A stretch of DNA of 64,000 nucleotides, taken from the NCBI GenBank assembly GCA_034509755.1, contig CM067541.1, positions 3,460,001 through 3,524,000 on the forward strand, read 5' to 3'. Positions 12,086-23,604 of the stretch are shown one piece after another. The number at the start of each line of letters is the position of its first letter. Position 1 is the stretch's first letter. The position numbers and the translations under genes are program-made. The notes beneath the pieces are model-generated. The model did not search any database, was not told where the DNA came from, and worked only from the letters and a program-made list of their open reading frames with translations. Origin of the DNA: Anisodus tanguticus. Taxonomy: Eukaryota; Streptophyta; Magnoliopsida; Solanales; Solanaceae.

Positions 12086-12410
12086 AGTCAATCCCATCTC
12101 GCGGTGGAAAGAAGTATTTCATAACTTTTACCGACGATAGTACGCGGTATTGCTACGTTTATTTACTTAATAGTAAAGATGAAGCAATTGAAGCATTCGA
12201 GCAATACAAAACCGAAGTTGAGACTCAACTTAACAAAAAGATTAAAATGATAAGGAGTGATAGGGGCGGTGAATATGAATCTCCTTTTGAACAAATATGT
12301 TTGGAATATGGCATTATTCATCAAACAATCGCCCTTACTCGCCACAATCAAACGGAATTGCGGAAAGGAAAAATAGAACCACTGAAAGAAATGATGAATG
12401 CCCGTTAATA
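12082..12410 (+). pseudogene. Outer Copia pol: integrase core remnant
   Basis: This is the rve-type integrase core, with FTDDSTRYCYVYLL and RSDRGGEYES visible. The reading frame differs from the preceding domain and terminates near 12406 within the core's C-terminal part. A following stretch at 12433-12717 in another frame continues the integrase C-terminal region (FKVWGCLAK). It is disrupted by several frameshifts or stops, so no functional integrase is encoded. Confidence 0.88.
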
Positions 12411-12432
12411 AGTTTGGTTTACCCCGGAACTT

Positions 12433-12717
12433 GTGGGGGAAGCCATTCTAACAACTAGCCGAATACTCAATCGAGTGCCCCATAGCAAAACAAAATCTAT
12501 TCCATACGAAAAGTGGAAAGGAAGGAAGCCCAATTTGGGATACTTCAAAGTGTGGGGGTGTTTGGCCAAGGTGCAAATTCCTAAACCCAAAAGGGTAAAA
12601 ATAGGACCTAAAACCATTGATTGTGTTTTCATAGGATATGCCACAAATAGTAAGGCATATCGATTTACGGTTCACAAATCGGAGAAAATCCCGACATTCG
12701 GTAAATACGGTAATTGA
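12433..12717 (+). pseudogene. Outer Copia pol: integrase C-terminal remnant
   Basis: Contains PYEKWKGRKPNLGYFKVWGC and FIGYATNSKAYR, the conserved end of Copia integrase. It lies downstream of a frame change from the core fragment. Stops follow at 12715 before the linker to reverse transcriptase. Confidence 0.85.
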
Positions 12718-12726
12718 ATCGAGATA

Positions 12727-13760
12727 ATGCCGACTTCTTTGAAACCATATATCCGTATAAAAAGGAATGTGAGTCGTCTAGCAAAGAATCTAAACGACCT
12801 CGGGAAGAAACAAAGGAAAATATTCCCGATGAGGAAAAACCGAGACGCAAAGCAAACGTCAAAGGACGTCTACTTCATTTGGACCGAATTTCTAACATTT
12901 TTGTTGGAGAATGAGCCTCGAACCTTCAACGAAGCTATGTCTTCATCGGAAGCTCAATTTTGGAAAGAGGCAATCAATAGTGAGATAGAATCCATCTTAA
13001 ACAACCATACTTGGGAATTGGTTGACCTTCCTCCGGGGAATAAACCTTTAGGTTCCAAATGGATTTTCAAGCGAGAAAATGAAAGGCGATGGTACTATTG
13101 ATAAATATAAGGCAAGACTAGTTGTTAAAGGGTTTAGACAACGAGAAGGTCTTGATTACTTTGATACATACTCGCCGGTAACGAGGATTACATCTATTCG
13201 GGTGTTAGTAGCGTTAGCCGCAGTGTACGGTCTTGAAATCCATCAAATGGATGTGAAAACAACCTTCTTAAATGGAGAGTTAGAGGAAGAAATTTATATG
13301 GAACAACCTGAGGGGTTTGTAGTTCCAGGGAAAGAGAAGAAGGTGTGTCGACTTGTTAAGTCTCTTTACGGACTAAAACAAGCACCCAAACAGTGGCATG
13401 CAAAATTTGACCATACAATGCTGTCAAATGGATTCAAGATAAATGAGTGTGATAAATGTGTCTACATTAAGAACACTCCAAACCACGTAGTCATTGTTTG
13501 TTTGTACGTGGATGATATGTTGATAATGAGTAACGACATTGCTAACATAAATGCTACTAAGCGCATGCTTGCTAGTAAGTTTGATATGAAAGACTTAGAA
13601 GTTGCCGATTTAATTATGGGAATTAAAATCCATAAGACTCCTCAAGGTCTAGCATTGTCTCAATCTCATTATATTGAAACGGTACTTGAAAAGTTCAAGT
13701 ATTTGGACTTTAAAGTTGCAAAGACGCCAATTGATATGAACCTTGCTCTTACAAAGAATA
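12727..13760 (+). pseudogene. Outer Copia pol: reverse transcriptase, 5' part, cut by the inner element
   Basis: The RT region begins around the WKEAINSEIES and TWELVDLPPG motifs (frame 12727-13101). It continues in the frame of 13079-13760 with MDVKTTFLNGELEEEIYM, SLYGLKQAPKQWH and the catalytic YVDD box near 13507. A frame change separates the two parts near 13080-13100. The inner Copia element interrupts it after 13760, and the pol continuation is at 20335. Confidence 0.9.
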
Positions 13761-15010
13761 TGTTGGAAATTTGCCTTTGGCGGGAGTTGCGACCGACCAA
13801 CTTTAACGGCTTAAACACTAGTGTAACGTATGTTGGAGAATCCGGTTCTTCACACATGCATGATCTACTAAGTACGTAGATAACCGTAGGGCCAAGAATC
13901 GTCAAATTTAATTGAGAAATGAAAGAGATATTGGTTCACGAAGTAAGGTGTTTGAAGCATGGAAAGTGTGGTATTGTGTGTAATTCTCCCTCATCGGTAG
14001 AGGAAGAAAGAAGTGTTGTGTATATAAGATTCGAAATTGGTTTGGGGTTTGGGACCCCAAGGGGTATCCCATGTGTTTAAAGGAGGGAGGACCTAGATGT
14101 GCTTCGGTTCGAGGAAAGACCACACGCGCGCCGCCGCCGCCCGCCCGTCGGTCCGGTCCGGTTCGGTTCCGAGTTCCGGGTTTCGGGTTCTCGGGTCACG
14201 GGTCGCGTGGGGGTGTGGGGCCGTGGGTCGTGGGTCTTTCGATATTATCTTTTTGGGCCGAAAACTTTGCCGGAAGTACGGTTTGATCCCGAAGTTTCGA
14301 TATACGATTTGGACCGAATTCTTTCGGATGTGCGGTTTGGTCCCCGAAGTTTCAAGATGTACAGTTTGGTCCCCGAAGTTCGAATTTCGACGGTCAAGAC
14401 AGAAAAGCCAAGCACTCAATTCAGCCATTTATTTTGGGTGAATTACTCCTCCTATAATGGCCAAATCCGTTGGTCTTTCACCATTTATGTTGGTGACTTT
14501 ACTACCTCCATAATGGCCATTATTTGGCTATTATGGAGGCGCTTTTCAGCGATAAACAGCCCCTCCCTCTCCTATATAAACACCCCATTACACCATTGTT
14601 GAGCACACTTGATATGCACGAAAATACACAACGAGAAAAAATCTTCTTCCTACAACTTCCAAGCATCATTTCGTTATTCAATATTCTTCACGGTAGCTCT
14701 TGAGTTTCCTTTGCTCAAGGGTTCCATTCTTTGTTTTATCTTGGGAGACAAATTGTCCGGGACGTATAAAGGATACATACGGGGCAATATTGTCTTAAGG
14801 ATGAGTGCTACACTCGACTCAGCAAAAACAATTTACATTTTTCCGTCTTCTACAAAACTGGATTTTTCAGTTTTTACTTATGTAACTATTGTAATTTTCA
14901 GATTTCTAGTCGAAAATATTATATTCTTTGTTTATCCTTTCGACTACTTGTAATAGTTAAATACTTCCCGTACTGCCTTATAAAGTACCATAGAGCAAAA
15001 TCTCCCAACA
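13761..15010 (+). repeat. 5' LTR of the inner element (1250 bp)
   Basis: It contains a GC-rich block with GCCGCCGCCGCCCG at about 14129 and four to five tandem units of the TTTGGTCCCCGAAGTTTC type at about 14270-14395. A near-perfect hairpin (CCTCCATAATGGCCA paired with TGGCTATTATGGAGG) lies at 14505-14539, and TATATAAA at 14573. The likely promoter is therefore downstream of the hairpin. Long arginine- and proline-rich frames across the GC block occur in all three copies and on both strands and are not genes. Confidence 0.9.
14573..14580 (+). promoter_or_regulatory. Putative LTR TATA box of the inner element
   Basis: TATATAAA follows a C-rich stretch and the LTR hairpin. The same motif is at 19897-19904 in the 3' LTR. 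The position in the last third of the LTR suits the U3/R boundary. Confidence 0.55.
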
Positions 15011-15054
15011 ACTTAAGACAATATTTCTATAGTATTACTATTAGTGTTCGAAAG

Positions 15055-15351
15055 ATGTCGGTCAAAAGTTGTGTGACCAAATCTGGATATGGCAATGGTT
15101 TTCTGGTAGAAGAGAGTGATGATGATGAACGTGTTCATGGTGTCACCGCTACCAAGATCGGTGGAAACAAGCGCTCTCGAGAGCCTGAGGATGTCAACTG
15201 GGACAAAAGGAGAAGAGTGAAGATGTTATTCTATCTTGTAGCAGAAGGCCTATATCTGTCCCAGACAAAGGATCCGAATAATGGTGAGAAGGAAATGGAC
15301 ACTCAGTTTGATGAAGTGACTGAAGTGAGCCAGAATCCGAAATTGGGATAA
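15055..15351 (+). pseudogene. Inner element: gag-like remnant (98 codons)
   Basis: An ATG-started frame opens 44 bp after the 5' LTR. Its middle (RRRVKMLFYLVAEGLY) resembles the start of Copia gag, where a W-x-x-K-M-x-F/x-L pattern is usual. The N-terminal part is Asp/Glu- and Lys/Arg-rich. The frame stops far short of a normal gag of roughly 300-400 residues, and two tandem units of about 40 bp follow at 15344-15430. Assignment to gag is by position and weak similarity. Confidence 0.5.
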
Positions 15352-15734
15352 GTATTTTTCTCACTTGTCAAGAATAAGGATTAAATGATAAGTAGTTTTT
15401 CTTACTTGTCAAGAATAAAGATTAAATTATGTCGATTAAAAATGGATTAAAGTAAGGAGGAATATGAAAATAATTTATATTCCTTATGCTTTAACAAATC
15501 GAAGTTTAATCTCATCTTCTTTTCCGTTTAAAGATTGGATTTTGTAAACGACTTAAGAAGATCCGTTCTTTTAAGTGTAATTACTAAAGTGTGTAAAGTA
15601 TGGTCGCACATACTATGGAGAAAGATCCACTAGCGTGCGAAAACTCTTACCACTCTTAAGTAAGCGCCAAGAATTATCGGGCACCAATCATAACGGAAGA
15701 AGACTAAAAGCTAAAGACGTTGAGCTTTGTCATA

Positions 15735-15920
15735 CTATTTGGCGAGAAGATCCTTCATAGGATGATATTGGACACTCGGTCATGTAAAGCCTCCGGCGGC
15801 GGAGTGGGCCAAAATTCCTTTGATATGATGATATTGGACACTCGGTCATAGAAAGCCTCCGGGCGACCGGGTGGTGCGAATTCATTTCATAGGAAAAGTA
15901 ATGGACACCTAGTAAGGTGG
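15735..15920 (+). repeat. Imperfect tandem repeats (~75 bp) inside the inner element
   Basis: The phrase ATGATATTGGACACTCGGTC, followed by AAAGCCTCCGG, occurs twice. A third, diverged copy (TAATGGACACCTAG) follows, and a fourth weak one (AAATTGGACACTCAGTC) lies near 15970. Confidence 0.7.
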
Positions 15921-16469
15921 GCCGAGTTTCCAGTCCTAAATGATCCGAAGGCCTAAATAAAGGCAGTAAAGAAATTGGACACTCAGTCTGCCAAAGAAAC
16001 TAGAGTGGGCCAGAGTATCTAGATCACATATGATCCGGTTACGCCCTAACCACGGGCAAAATGTTGTTCATGTGAAGCAACGCCACCTCTAAAATCAAAG
16101 GGGCTGGATAGGTTGTCCTCAATAGGACTTCAAGGAATGAGATCACTCTAAAAGAGGTGATACATGTTCCTAACTTGGTTAAAGGACGTTGTTGGTCAAA
16201 TCTGATTTGAGACTAGTCCAACAGGTCCGTAATAACTAACAGTGGTACAATATGTCTATAGCTAAATGAATGATATATTGTAATCCGTGCATCTATGACA
16301 TCATAGATTAAGACACGTTAAATAGCAAGTCATTCAAAAGCTAATGATGTTGAGATTGTTGCCTACTGTCGACATAAACCCTCAAAATGAATGTGAGGTA
16401 GACGAAGAGGCAAAATCACCTTTCCAAATTCCGTCAAGGGAATAGCGAAAGAAGCACCGCTCCTCTAGA

Positions 16470-16726
16470 ACTTAGTCACACCTACTTGGGTGATTTGAAG
16501 TTTATACAAAATAGAGGAGGGAGACAAGTACGTTGTGATCTTCATTGATGATGGTACAACGTATGGAATCCTTTGTTTGTTAAAAAGCAAAGATGAAGTT
16601 GTTGAAGCCTACAAAGCAGAAGTTGAAAATCAACTAAGCCTACGGATTGAGAAATTCGTAGTGATAGAGGGGGAGAATGTGAAGCATCGTTCATTAAACG
16701 ACTGCTCATTACTCAGCTTAGTCTAA
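16470..16726 (+). pseudogene. Inner element: integrase core remnant
   Basis: Visible motifs are FIDDGTTYGILCLLKSKDEVVEAY and, just before it in another frame, GDLKFIQNRGG, which are typical of the Copia integrase core. Frameshifts and stops break it at both ends. Further scraps of the integrase C-terminus follow at 16846-17064. Confidence 0.75.
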
Positions 16727-17349
16727 CGGTGTTAGCCAAGCGCTAAGTCGTACACCCAAATTATGTGGGGCACGTCGATCCTTACCGCTAATGCGATTCT
16801 CAATAGAACTCCGCATAAGGATAAGGGTAACCCTCCGTGTGATACATGGAAAGGATCTCACATACAAATGTTGTGATGTGGGGTGGTTTCATACCTAAGA
16901 CTGTAGATTGCATATTCACTGGATCTGCAAATAACAGTAGTGTTCATCGCCTCTTCGCGTCAAAGAATGCTGAATTCTTTGGAGATAACTTTCTTGGAAA
17001 AGGAAAAGGGAGTAATTGCTCAAGGTTAACAAGAACCCGCGAGGGCTCGATCGTCCGGAACTAGACGTTCCGTATCTTCATGACTCGAAAGTTCTTTGTC
17101 TATATCGGAACTTAATATTCCGGATCGCAGAACTCGGGGATTCTAGATGTTGAACCAAGACGGAGCAAAGAGGGGACAAAGACTTGTTCCAGTCCTTCTA
17201 GCTTGTATGGTTGAGAACGAACCATGGACAATTAACAAATAATTGTTATCTCCAAAAGCGCTGCTTTGGAAAGAAGCTAAAGGGAGAAATAGATTCCATA
17301 TATAGAACCATACGTGTGTAATAGTTAATCTTCCTCCGGAAAAGAACCT

Positions 17350-17568
17350 TTGGGTTATAAAAAGTGCTCCCCTGTGAGTAGCTTCACATCCAGGGCCATT
17401 GTAATCTTACATGGCATGGGTGTTGAAACGACCTTCCAAACCGGAGAGTTGGAAGAAGAGGATCGTAATTGGTTTGTTGAAGCTGTTGGGCTTCTTCCGA
17501 ACTTTCATTTTGGTCCCCGAAATGTTAACATTTTGGTCCGAAAGTCTCGGATAAAACAGAAACAATGA
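17350..17568 (+). pseudogene. Inner element: reverse transcriptase scrap
   Basis: A short stretch resembles the G(V/M)(E/D)(V/T)KT-F-x-GELEEE motif of Copia reverse transcriptase. The rest of RT, including the YVDD box, is missing or unrecognisable before the 3' internal part at 17590-19082. Confidence 0.6.
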
Positions 17569-19082
17569 ATCGATCACGAAACATTGACTGCGAAGTTAGA
17601 AAGCCAACGAGTTGGAAAACCAACGGTCTTAGAGTGAAAATCATATTGAAACAAAGTCTCGATATGAAAGATATGAGTATCACGAGATGACATCTTAGGA
17701 ATTGGATTTCTAAGACATCTAACGATCGGTCGATAGTTGACGGTCACGTTGAAGCCACCAATGGATATGAATCATAGAACCGATTGGAATCATGGTGCAC
17801 CCATAGACAAGGAGTGATATGCACAGGTCACGTGTAGTTCAATGTATTGTACACACTACAACCGACATGGTATCATCCTACAAACAGATCAGTTGAACTA
17901 AGGTTCACTGATGATTTCAATACATGATTAATAGAAAGGCGTTAAGTCGGATATGACGATATCTGAATTATTTGCTTATCTACAGATTATAGTATTCTGG
18001 ATGTCCAGCGGTTCTAGGAGAACGCAGTGATGCAAACTGGACATCAGATCTGAAGAACACCAAAGCCACAAGTAAATGTGTATGGTGGGTCTTAGAAAAA
18101 CCTCTAAGCAAACTTGCATCGACCGATTCATGATGGAATCGGAGTTTATCGCTTTATACAAAGCATGAAAGAAGTTGAGTAACTTCATGAGTCCTTAGAG
18201 GACGTCCCTTATTGGGAGAAACTCGTGCCTTCAGCAGTTATACACTGTGGCTAGCCGGTCGGCTTTAGGAAGGACACGGATGACGCGTCTCGGACATATC
18301 GTCGGGATCTGTCGGAGACATAAGCACCGTATGGCGGTTGATCATCACGGGTGTCACTTCCTTATTTACTAACTAAGGGACTACCCGGAGATCAAGTGTT
18401 CTCGCCTGTCTAGGGGAATGGGCTTAAAACCCAAAATATACGAACCAATACGGTGGAAACCCAACCTTACGAACCTGGAGATCCCGGTAATTTGGTTCAA
18501 TGGGAAAACTAAGTTGTAAAGGTTCGGTTGATCGCTTCGGTCGAAGCATGAGCACTTCGGATAGTGATTTTTCGAAAAGAAACACCAAATCCAAAGCCGT
18601 TCCCGCAATAGACGTTAAGTGCTATCTGCGGTATGGGTAAAGGTTAAGTTTTCAAAAATCGTAATGATCCTCAACAATTGAGGTTAGGTCTTTGGGAAAC
18701 TTTTAATGGTTCCTAACACTTGTGAAGTGGGGTATAGCAGGATACCTTGTAGGAGACCACCTATTTAAGTGCGAGGACGGGCCGCCTCAAATTGAACGCA
18801 CTTAAGAATCCAAGACGTTGTCCATGGCCAAAACGGACAAAACATTACGAAGAAGAGAGTAAGGGAATTTGTTGTGTTGGTACCGTTGTCTTGGCTTACA
18901 CTAAACACCGACGGTTCAAGACATCACGTTCACCGCGCGCAGAAGTAAGTCCGATGGTATTCAACTATGGAAGGTTCAAAGCCGAGGCTACCTCTCCTTA
19001 TGCAACATCGGTCCGCCGAAATATTCTTGCGGAAATGAAAAGACACCATGTGAGTGCGCCAAAATCTCTTTCAAGAGGGGAT

Positions 19083-20334
19083 TGTTGGAAATTTGCCTTT
19101 GGCGGGAGTTGCGACCGACCAACTTTAACGGCTTAAACACTAGTGTAACGTATGTTGGAGAATCCGGTTCTTCACACATGCATGATCTACTAAGTACGTA
19201 GATAACCGTAGGGCCAAGAATCGTCAAATTTAATTGAGAAATGAAAGAGATATTGGTTCACGAAGTAAGGTGTTTGAAGCATGGAAAGTGTGGTATTGTG
19301 TGTAATTCTCCCTCATCGGTAGAGGAAGAAAGAAGTGTTGTGTATATAAGATTCGAAATTGGTTTGGGGTTTGGGACCCCAAGGGGTATCCCATGTGTTT
19401 AAAGGAGGGAGGACCTAGATGTGCTTCGGTTCGAGGAAAGACCACACGCGCGCCGCCGCCGCCCGCCCGTCCGGTCCGGTCCGGTTCCGGTTCCGAGTTC
19501 GGGTTTCGGGTTCTCGGGTCACGGGTCGTGGGTCGTGGGGCCGTGGGTCGTGGGTCTTCCGATATTATCTTTTTGGGCCGAAAACTTTGCCGAAGTACGA
19601 GTTTGATCCCGAAGTTTCGGATATACGATTTGGACCGAGAATTCTTTCGGATGTGCGTTTGGTCCCCGAAGTTTCAAGATGTACAGTTTGGTCCCTGAAG
19701 TTCAGAATTTCGACGGTCAAGACAGAAAAGCCAAGCACTCAATTCAGCAATTTATTTTGGCTGAATTACTCCTCCTATAATGGCCAAATCCGTTGGTCTT
19801 TCACCATTTATGTTGGTGACTTTACTACCTCCATAATGGCCATTATTTGGCTATTATGGAGGCAGTTTTCAGGCAGTAAACAGCCCCTCCCTCTCCTATA
19901 TAAACACCCCATTACACCATTGTTGAGCACACTTGATATGCACGAAAATACACAACCAGAAAAAATCTTCTTCCTACAACTTCCAAGCATCATTTCGTTA
20001 TTCAATATTCTTCACGGTAGCTCTTGAGTTTCCTTTGCTCAAGGGTTCCATTGCTATTTTATCTTGGGAGACAAATTGTCCAGGACGTATAAAGGATACA
20101 TACGGGGCAATATTGTCTTAAGGACAGAGTGCTACACTCGACTCAGCAAAAACAATTTACATTTTTCCGTCTTCTACAAAACTGGATTTTTCAGTTTTTA
20201 CTTATGTAACTATTGTAATTTTCAGATTTCTAGTCGAAAATATTATATTCTTTGTTTATCCTTTCGACTACTTGTAATAGTTAAATACTTCCCGTACTGC
20301 CTTATAAAGTACCATAGAGCAAAATCTCCCAACA
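19083..20334 (+). repeat. 3' LTR of the inner element (1252 bp)
   Basis: Matches 13761-15010 over its whole length, with about 15-20 small differences concentrated in the GC-rich and short tandem repeat section. It ends CCAACA and is followed by the target-site duplication GAATA. Confidence 0.92.
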
Positions 20335-21060
20335 GAATAAAGGTGAAAGTCATTCTCAATTGGATTATGCCAGAGTGTTGGGAAGTTTGATGTATATCAT
20401 GAACTGTACGCGACCTGATATTGCATGTGCTATAAGTAAACTAAGTCGCTACACTAGTAATCCCGACCAAAAACATTGGCTGGCAATGAAACGAGTTTTG
20501 GGGTATTTAAAACATACTCAAAACTTTGCTTTGCATTATAACAAGTATCCTGCAGTTATTGAAGGATACGGTGATGCAAATTGGATCACCGGTTCAATCG
20601 AAACTAAATCCACAAGTGGATATGTTTTTACCATAGGTGGAGGAGCGAGTGTCTTGGAAGTCATCCAAACGGACATGTATCGCCCGCTCTACAATGGAAT
20701 ACGAGTTCATAGCTTTAGACAAAGCCGGTGAAGAAAATTTGAATGGCTCCGGAATTTCTTAGAAGATATTCCATTTTGGCCCAAACCGTTGGCTCCTATA
20801 TGCATACATTGCGATAGCCAAGCGGCAATAGGAAGAGCGGGAGCCTTATGTACAACGGAAAGTCTCGTCACATACGACGAAGACATAATACCGTTAGACA
20901 ACTACTCTCTAGTGGAATTATCACAATTGACTATGTTAAGTCAAGAGATAATGTGTCGGATCCACTAACTAAAGGCCTAACTAGAGAGGTAGTTGAAAGA
21001 TCATCAAGGGGAATGGGACTATGGCCGAGGACAAGTCATCGTGACGGTAACTCTACCTAG
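20335..21060 (+). pseudogene. Outer Copia pol: end of reverse transcriptase and RNase H
   Basis: This resumes the outer element directly after the inner insertion. The frame 20360-20731 shows RPDIACAISKLSRYTSNP, LGYLKHTQ and TKSTSGYVFTIGGGA, the conserved connection and RNase H region of Copia pol. The frame then shifts: 20848-21060 carries the RHIRRRHN and VSDPLTKGL motifs that end pol. Several changes break the RNase H centre. Confidence 0.88.
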
Positions 21061-21453
21061 AAGGCGGAGATCCCAAGATCTAGGTTCAAAGAGATCAAAC
21101 AAAGTCATTAATGACGGTTCAACATTGTCACAATAACTCTTTGGTCCATTCTCGTGATGAGACAATGTTCAGTACCAGGATAAAGCATTGCGGCTTTTTA
21201 ATGGTTCCTAAGTTTGGTACGGGGTATATCAAATAGTGTATCTACGGGATGACACATTTAGGAATCACCTATGTAAGTGTGAAGTGTAAGCCGCTTCAAG
21301 GAGAATTATGTAAGGCCAATTCTCTACGCACTTATGAACCAGGCAGTGTTCATGGCTGAAACGAACAAAACAATGAAAACCAAAGACGGTTAAAGGGTTA
21401 ATTGTGTGACATGTGTTTTCATCATATAGACATTCCCCATTCATGTGGGGGAT

Positions 21454-21939
21454 TGTTAAAGCTAGTTAATGAATAAAACTAGCCAAGTTGGTGTGAATGA
21501 GAAATGGAAGGCAACCTTTCCGAACAGTCACCAACCTATTCCGAAGAGGCACCTTCAAGGCTATATAAACTAAGGCAATGCCTCATTTTAAAGATACCAA
21601 AACCAAAAATTTCTGCATCTGAAATTCTGCATTCTTTTTCACAAATAAAACTATCGAGTCTTACTGTGTTTCGTTGCCAACTTTGAGTTCGTCGAAGTCG
21701 AAGGCGTTTGACGTACCGCTACTCCTGCGACATGTATATCCGTTTTATCCTGGGAGGAAGTAATCCATAACCTCGGGTACAGTGAGGGGATTAAATTCCT
21801 TAAGGACACACAAAGTGAATTCGTGGTCTCGGATATTTTCTTACTTCTGTATTATTTTTCTAGTTTCTGTTTTTTCTGGTTTTTGTCTTTCCGTTTGGTT
21901 TCTGTTTTTCCTGATTTTTTGAACACAGGCACAACAACA
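21454..21939 (+). repeat. 3' LTR of the outer Copia element (486 bp)
   Basis: It is preceded by the polypurine tract GTGGGGGAT, begins TGTTAAAG and ends ACAACAACA. The target-site duplication TGGTC follows. Confidence 0.93.
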
Positions 21940-21944
21940 TGGTC

Positions 21945-23604
21945 TTCCCGCTAACACTTGTTTAATATTCCCCCTTTCAAGGAAGATTTCTCTTTTTCCC
22001 TCCGAAGGTTCCCTCAGTGAAGCACTGGCACCATAGATACCACGGTTTTAGATGAGTTTGGGGGTGTTGCAATCTATGATCGTCATACCAGGCAAACAGT
22101 TGTTATTAGTGTATTAACTCGGTCCAATGCGGGTATCGAACACGGGTAAGAAACCAAAAATAAAACACTAAATGTGGAGTCATTGCCTTCTCTTTTTTTT
22201 TCTTCTCAAGATTGCCATCCCCTTTCTATAAGCTCTAGTTTAACCAATTCCAGCACCCACATATTAGTCCTTCACGTAAACTATGGCTTACCTTACAAGT
22301 AACAAAGCCCCAGTTACAAACTAAACTAATATTTTGAATATAAACAGAGAAAGGGAATTAGAAAAGGGCATATATAAAGCTAATGAGTAACGAGCATGAC
22401 AAGAAAATGCTATCTAGTAAATGTTTTTGCTTCTAGTCTCAGCCATGTTGATTTTATGCATACTATTAAATGAAATACGGAACAGAGAAACAAAGTTAAA
22501 AGAATAGGAGCCCTACTGGGTGATATTAGGTTAGACTTTTAATACAAGATCAGTAGCAGACCAGCTTCCAATAATGTTTTGAATTCATAATCTCTATTTG
22601 TATGATGTAGTATATGGAAAGATCCCAATAAAGTGTATTTTGAATTTTGATCTTGATTTTGTAAGTATTGTCTCATCCTGTTATGAGCAAATTTACGTAA
22701 ATTCAATAGCTTTTATTTTAACTTTATATATGTTTTATAAATATTTGTTTTAAACCCAACTCCAATTGTAATATATTAACTGAAAATCATTATAAAAATT
22801 AATGAACTTTAAATTTTGAATTAGCCCTTTAAATACTGCCCTCCGGATTAGCCCATGAAGTTAGGTACGGAAGAAAAACCATTTGCAGAGGCGCCTACTG
22901 TATTGCGTATTTTGATTTGTGGGGAACTCTTTGTTAAGTGCTCATTTAAGTAACTGACACTTGGTTTAATTTAGTTAGTACATTTCCGATTCCAAACTTA
23001 GAATTGTTTCTGCACGAGTTAAAATGAATTCATAAAGAAAACATAATCAGCACTTGAATTAATTTTGTACCCGCAAAATTTACTTGTATCCTTAAGAAAT
23101 TTAATTTCCTTATAATATTTGAGGTAGTAGATTATTTCTTTTTAAGATAGAACAAAATTTATCGGTGTTAGAATGGCGATGCTACAAATTCTAACATACA
23201 TCAGACACCAAAACCAAAATAAATCCCACGCACTCTATTCTTTTAAAGACAATGCAGAGAAGAAGGAAGATAAATATTTAAATTATCTTCGACTTCATTT
23301 AGCGACCATTCAGAGCTTTCTTTAGTCTTGCTGCATGACGAGCTATTCAATCAGGAGAACCTTCCTTAGCGACGAAAAGGTGCAACCCAATCTAATACTA
23401 TTTCAGAAAAATAATGGTGGTGTCTTTGCAGGAAAGACAAGTGCCTTTATAAAATAAAAATAAAAATAATTTGTTGGTTTAAAAATTAATCAATCAATCC
23501 CAATCCAAAACGACAATAATGCAACTCAACTCTTTGAATTATTATAGAAATACCCTTTCATTAGGCCCTTCATTTTTCATTCACACTTCGATGAAACCCA
23601 ACAG
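21945..23604. other. Intergenic, no gene recognised
   Basis: This was continuous with the thioredoxin 3' flank before the Copia insertion. It is AT-rich and I see no supported coding sequence or RNA. Confidence 0.4.

Larger units (their letters stand above)
13761..20334 (+). mobile_element. Inner Copia-derived LTR retrotransposon with degenerate coding region
   Basis: Its LTRs are 13761-15010 and 19083-20334, bounded by TGTTGG and CCAACA. The 5-bp target-site duplication GAATA lies at 13756-13760 and 20335-20339, inside the outer element's reverse transcriptase. A polypurine tract (AAGAGGGGA) precedes the 3' LTR. The internal 4.1 kb keeps only recognisable scraps of gag, integrase and reverse transcriptase in shifting frames. 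Because the LTR pair is highly similar while the coding region is ruined, I infer it was mobilised in trans by a related autonomous element. A solo LTR of the same family is at 57234-58472. Confidence 0.93.
10671..21939 (+). mobile_element. Outer Copia LTR retrotransposon, interrupted by a second Copia element
   Basis: Terminal LTRs are 10671-11154 and 21454-21939, both beginning TGTTAAAG and ending AACA. The 5-bp target-site duplication TGGTC is at 10666-10670 and 21940-21944. A polypurine tract (GTGGGGGAT) precedes the 3' LTR. Coding remnants are in Copia order: GAG-pre-integrase, integrase, reverse transcriptase, then RNase H after the inner element. I see no gag or protease region and no tRNA-Met-like primer site after the 5' LTR. 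A second element (13761-20334) sits inside reverse transcriptase. The two LTRs look about 98-99% identical by eye, so the insertion appears young although the element is defective. Confidence 0.93.

Noticed and set aside
14093..14602. Long overlapping frames rich in Arg, Pro and Gly on both strands (also 19393-20027 and 57544-57935)
   Set aside because: They are GC-rich LTR sequence present in three copies with shifting frames; not conserved as protein.
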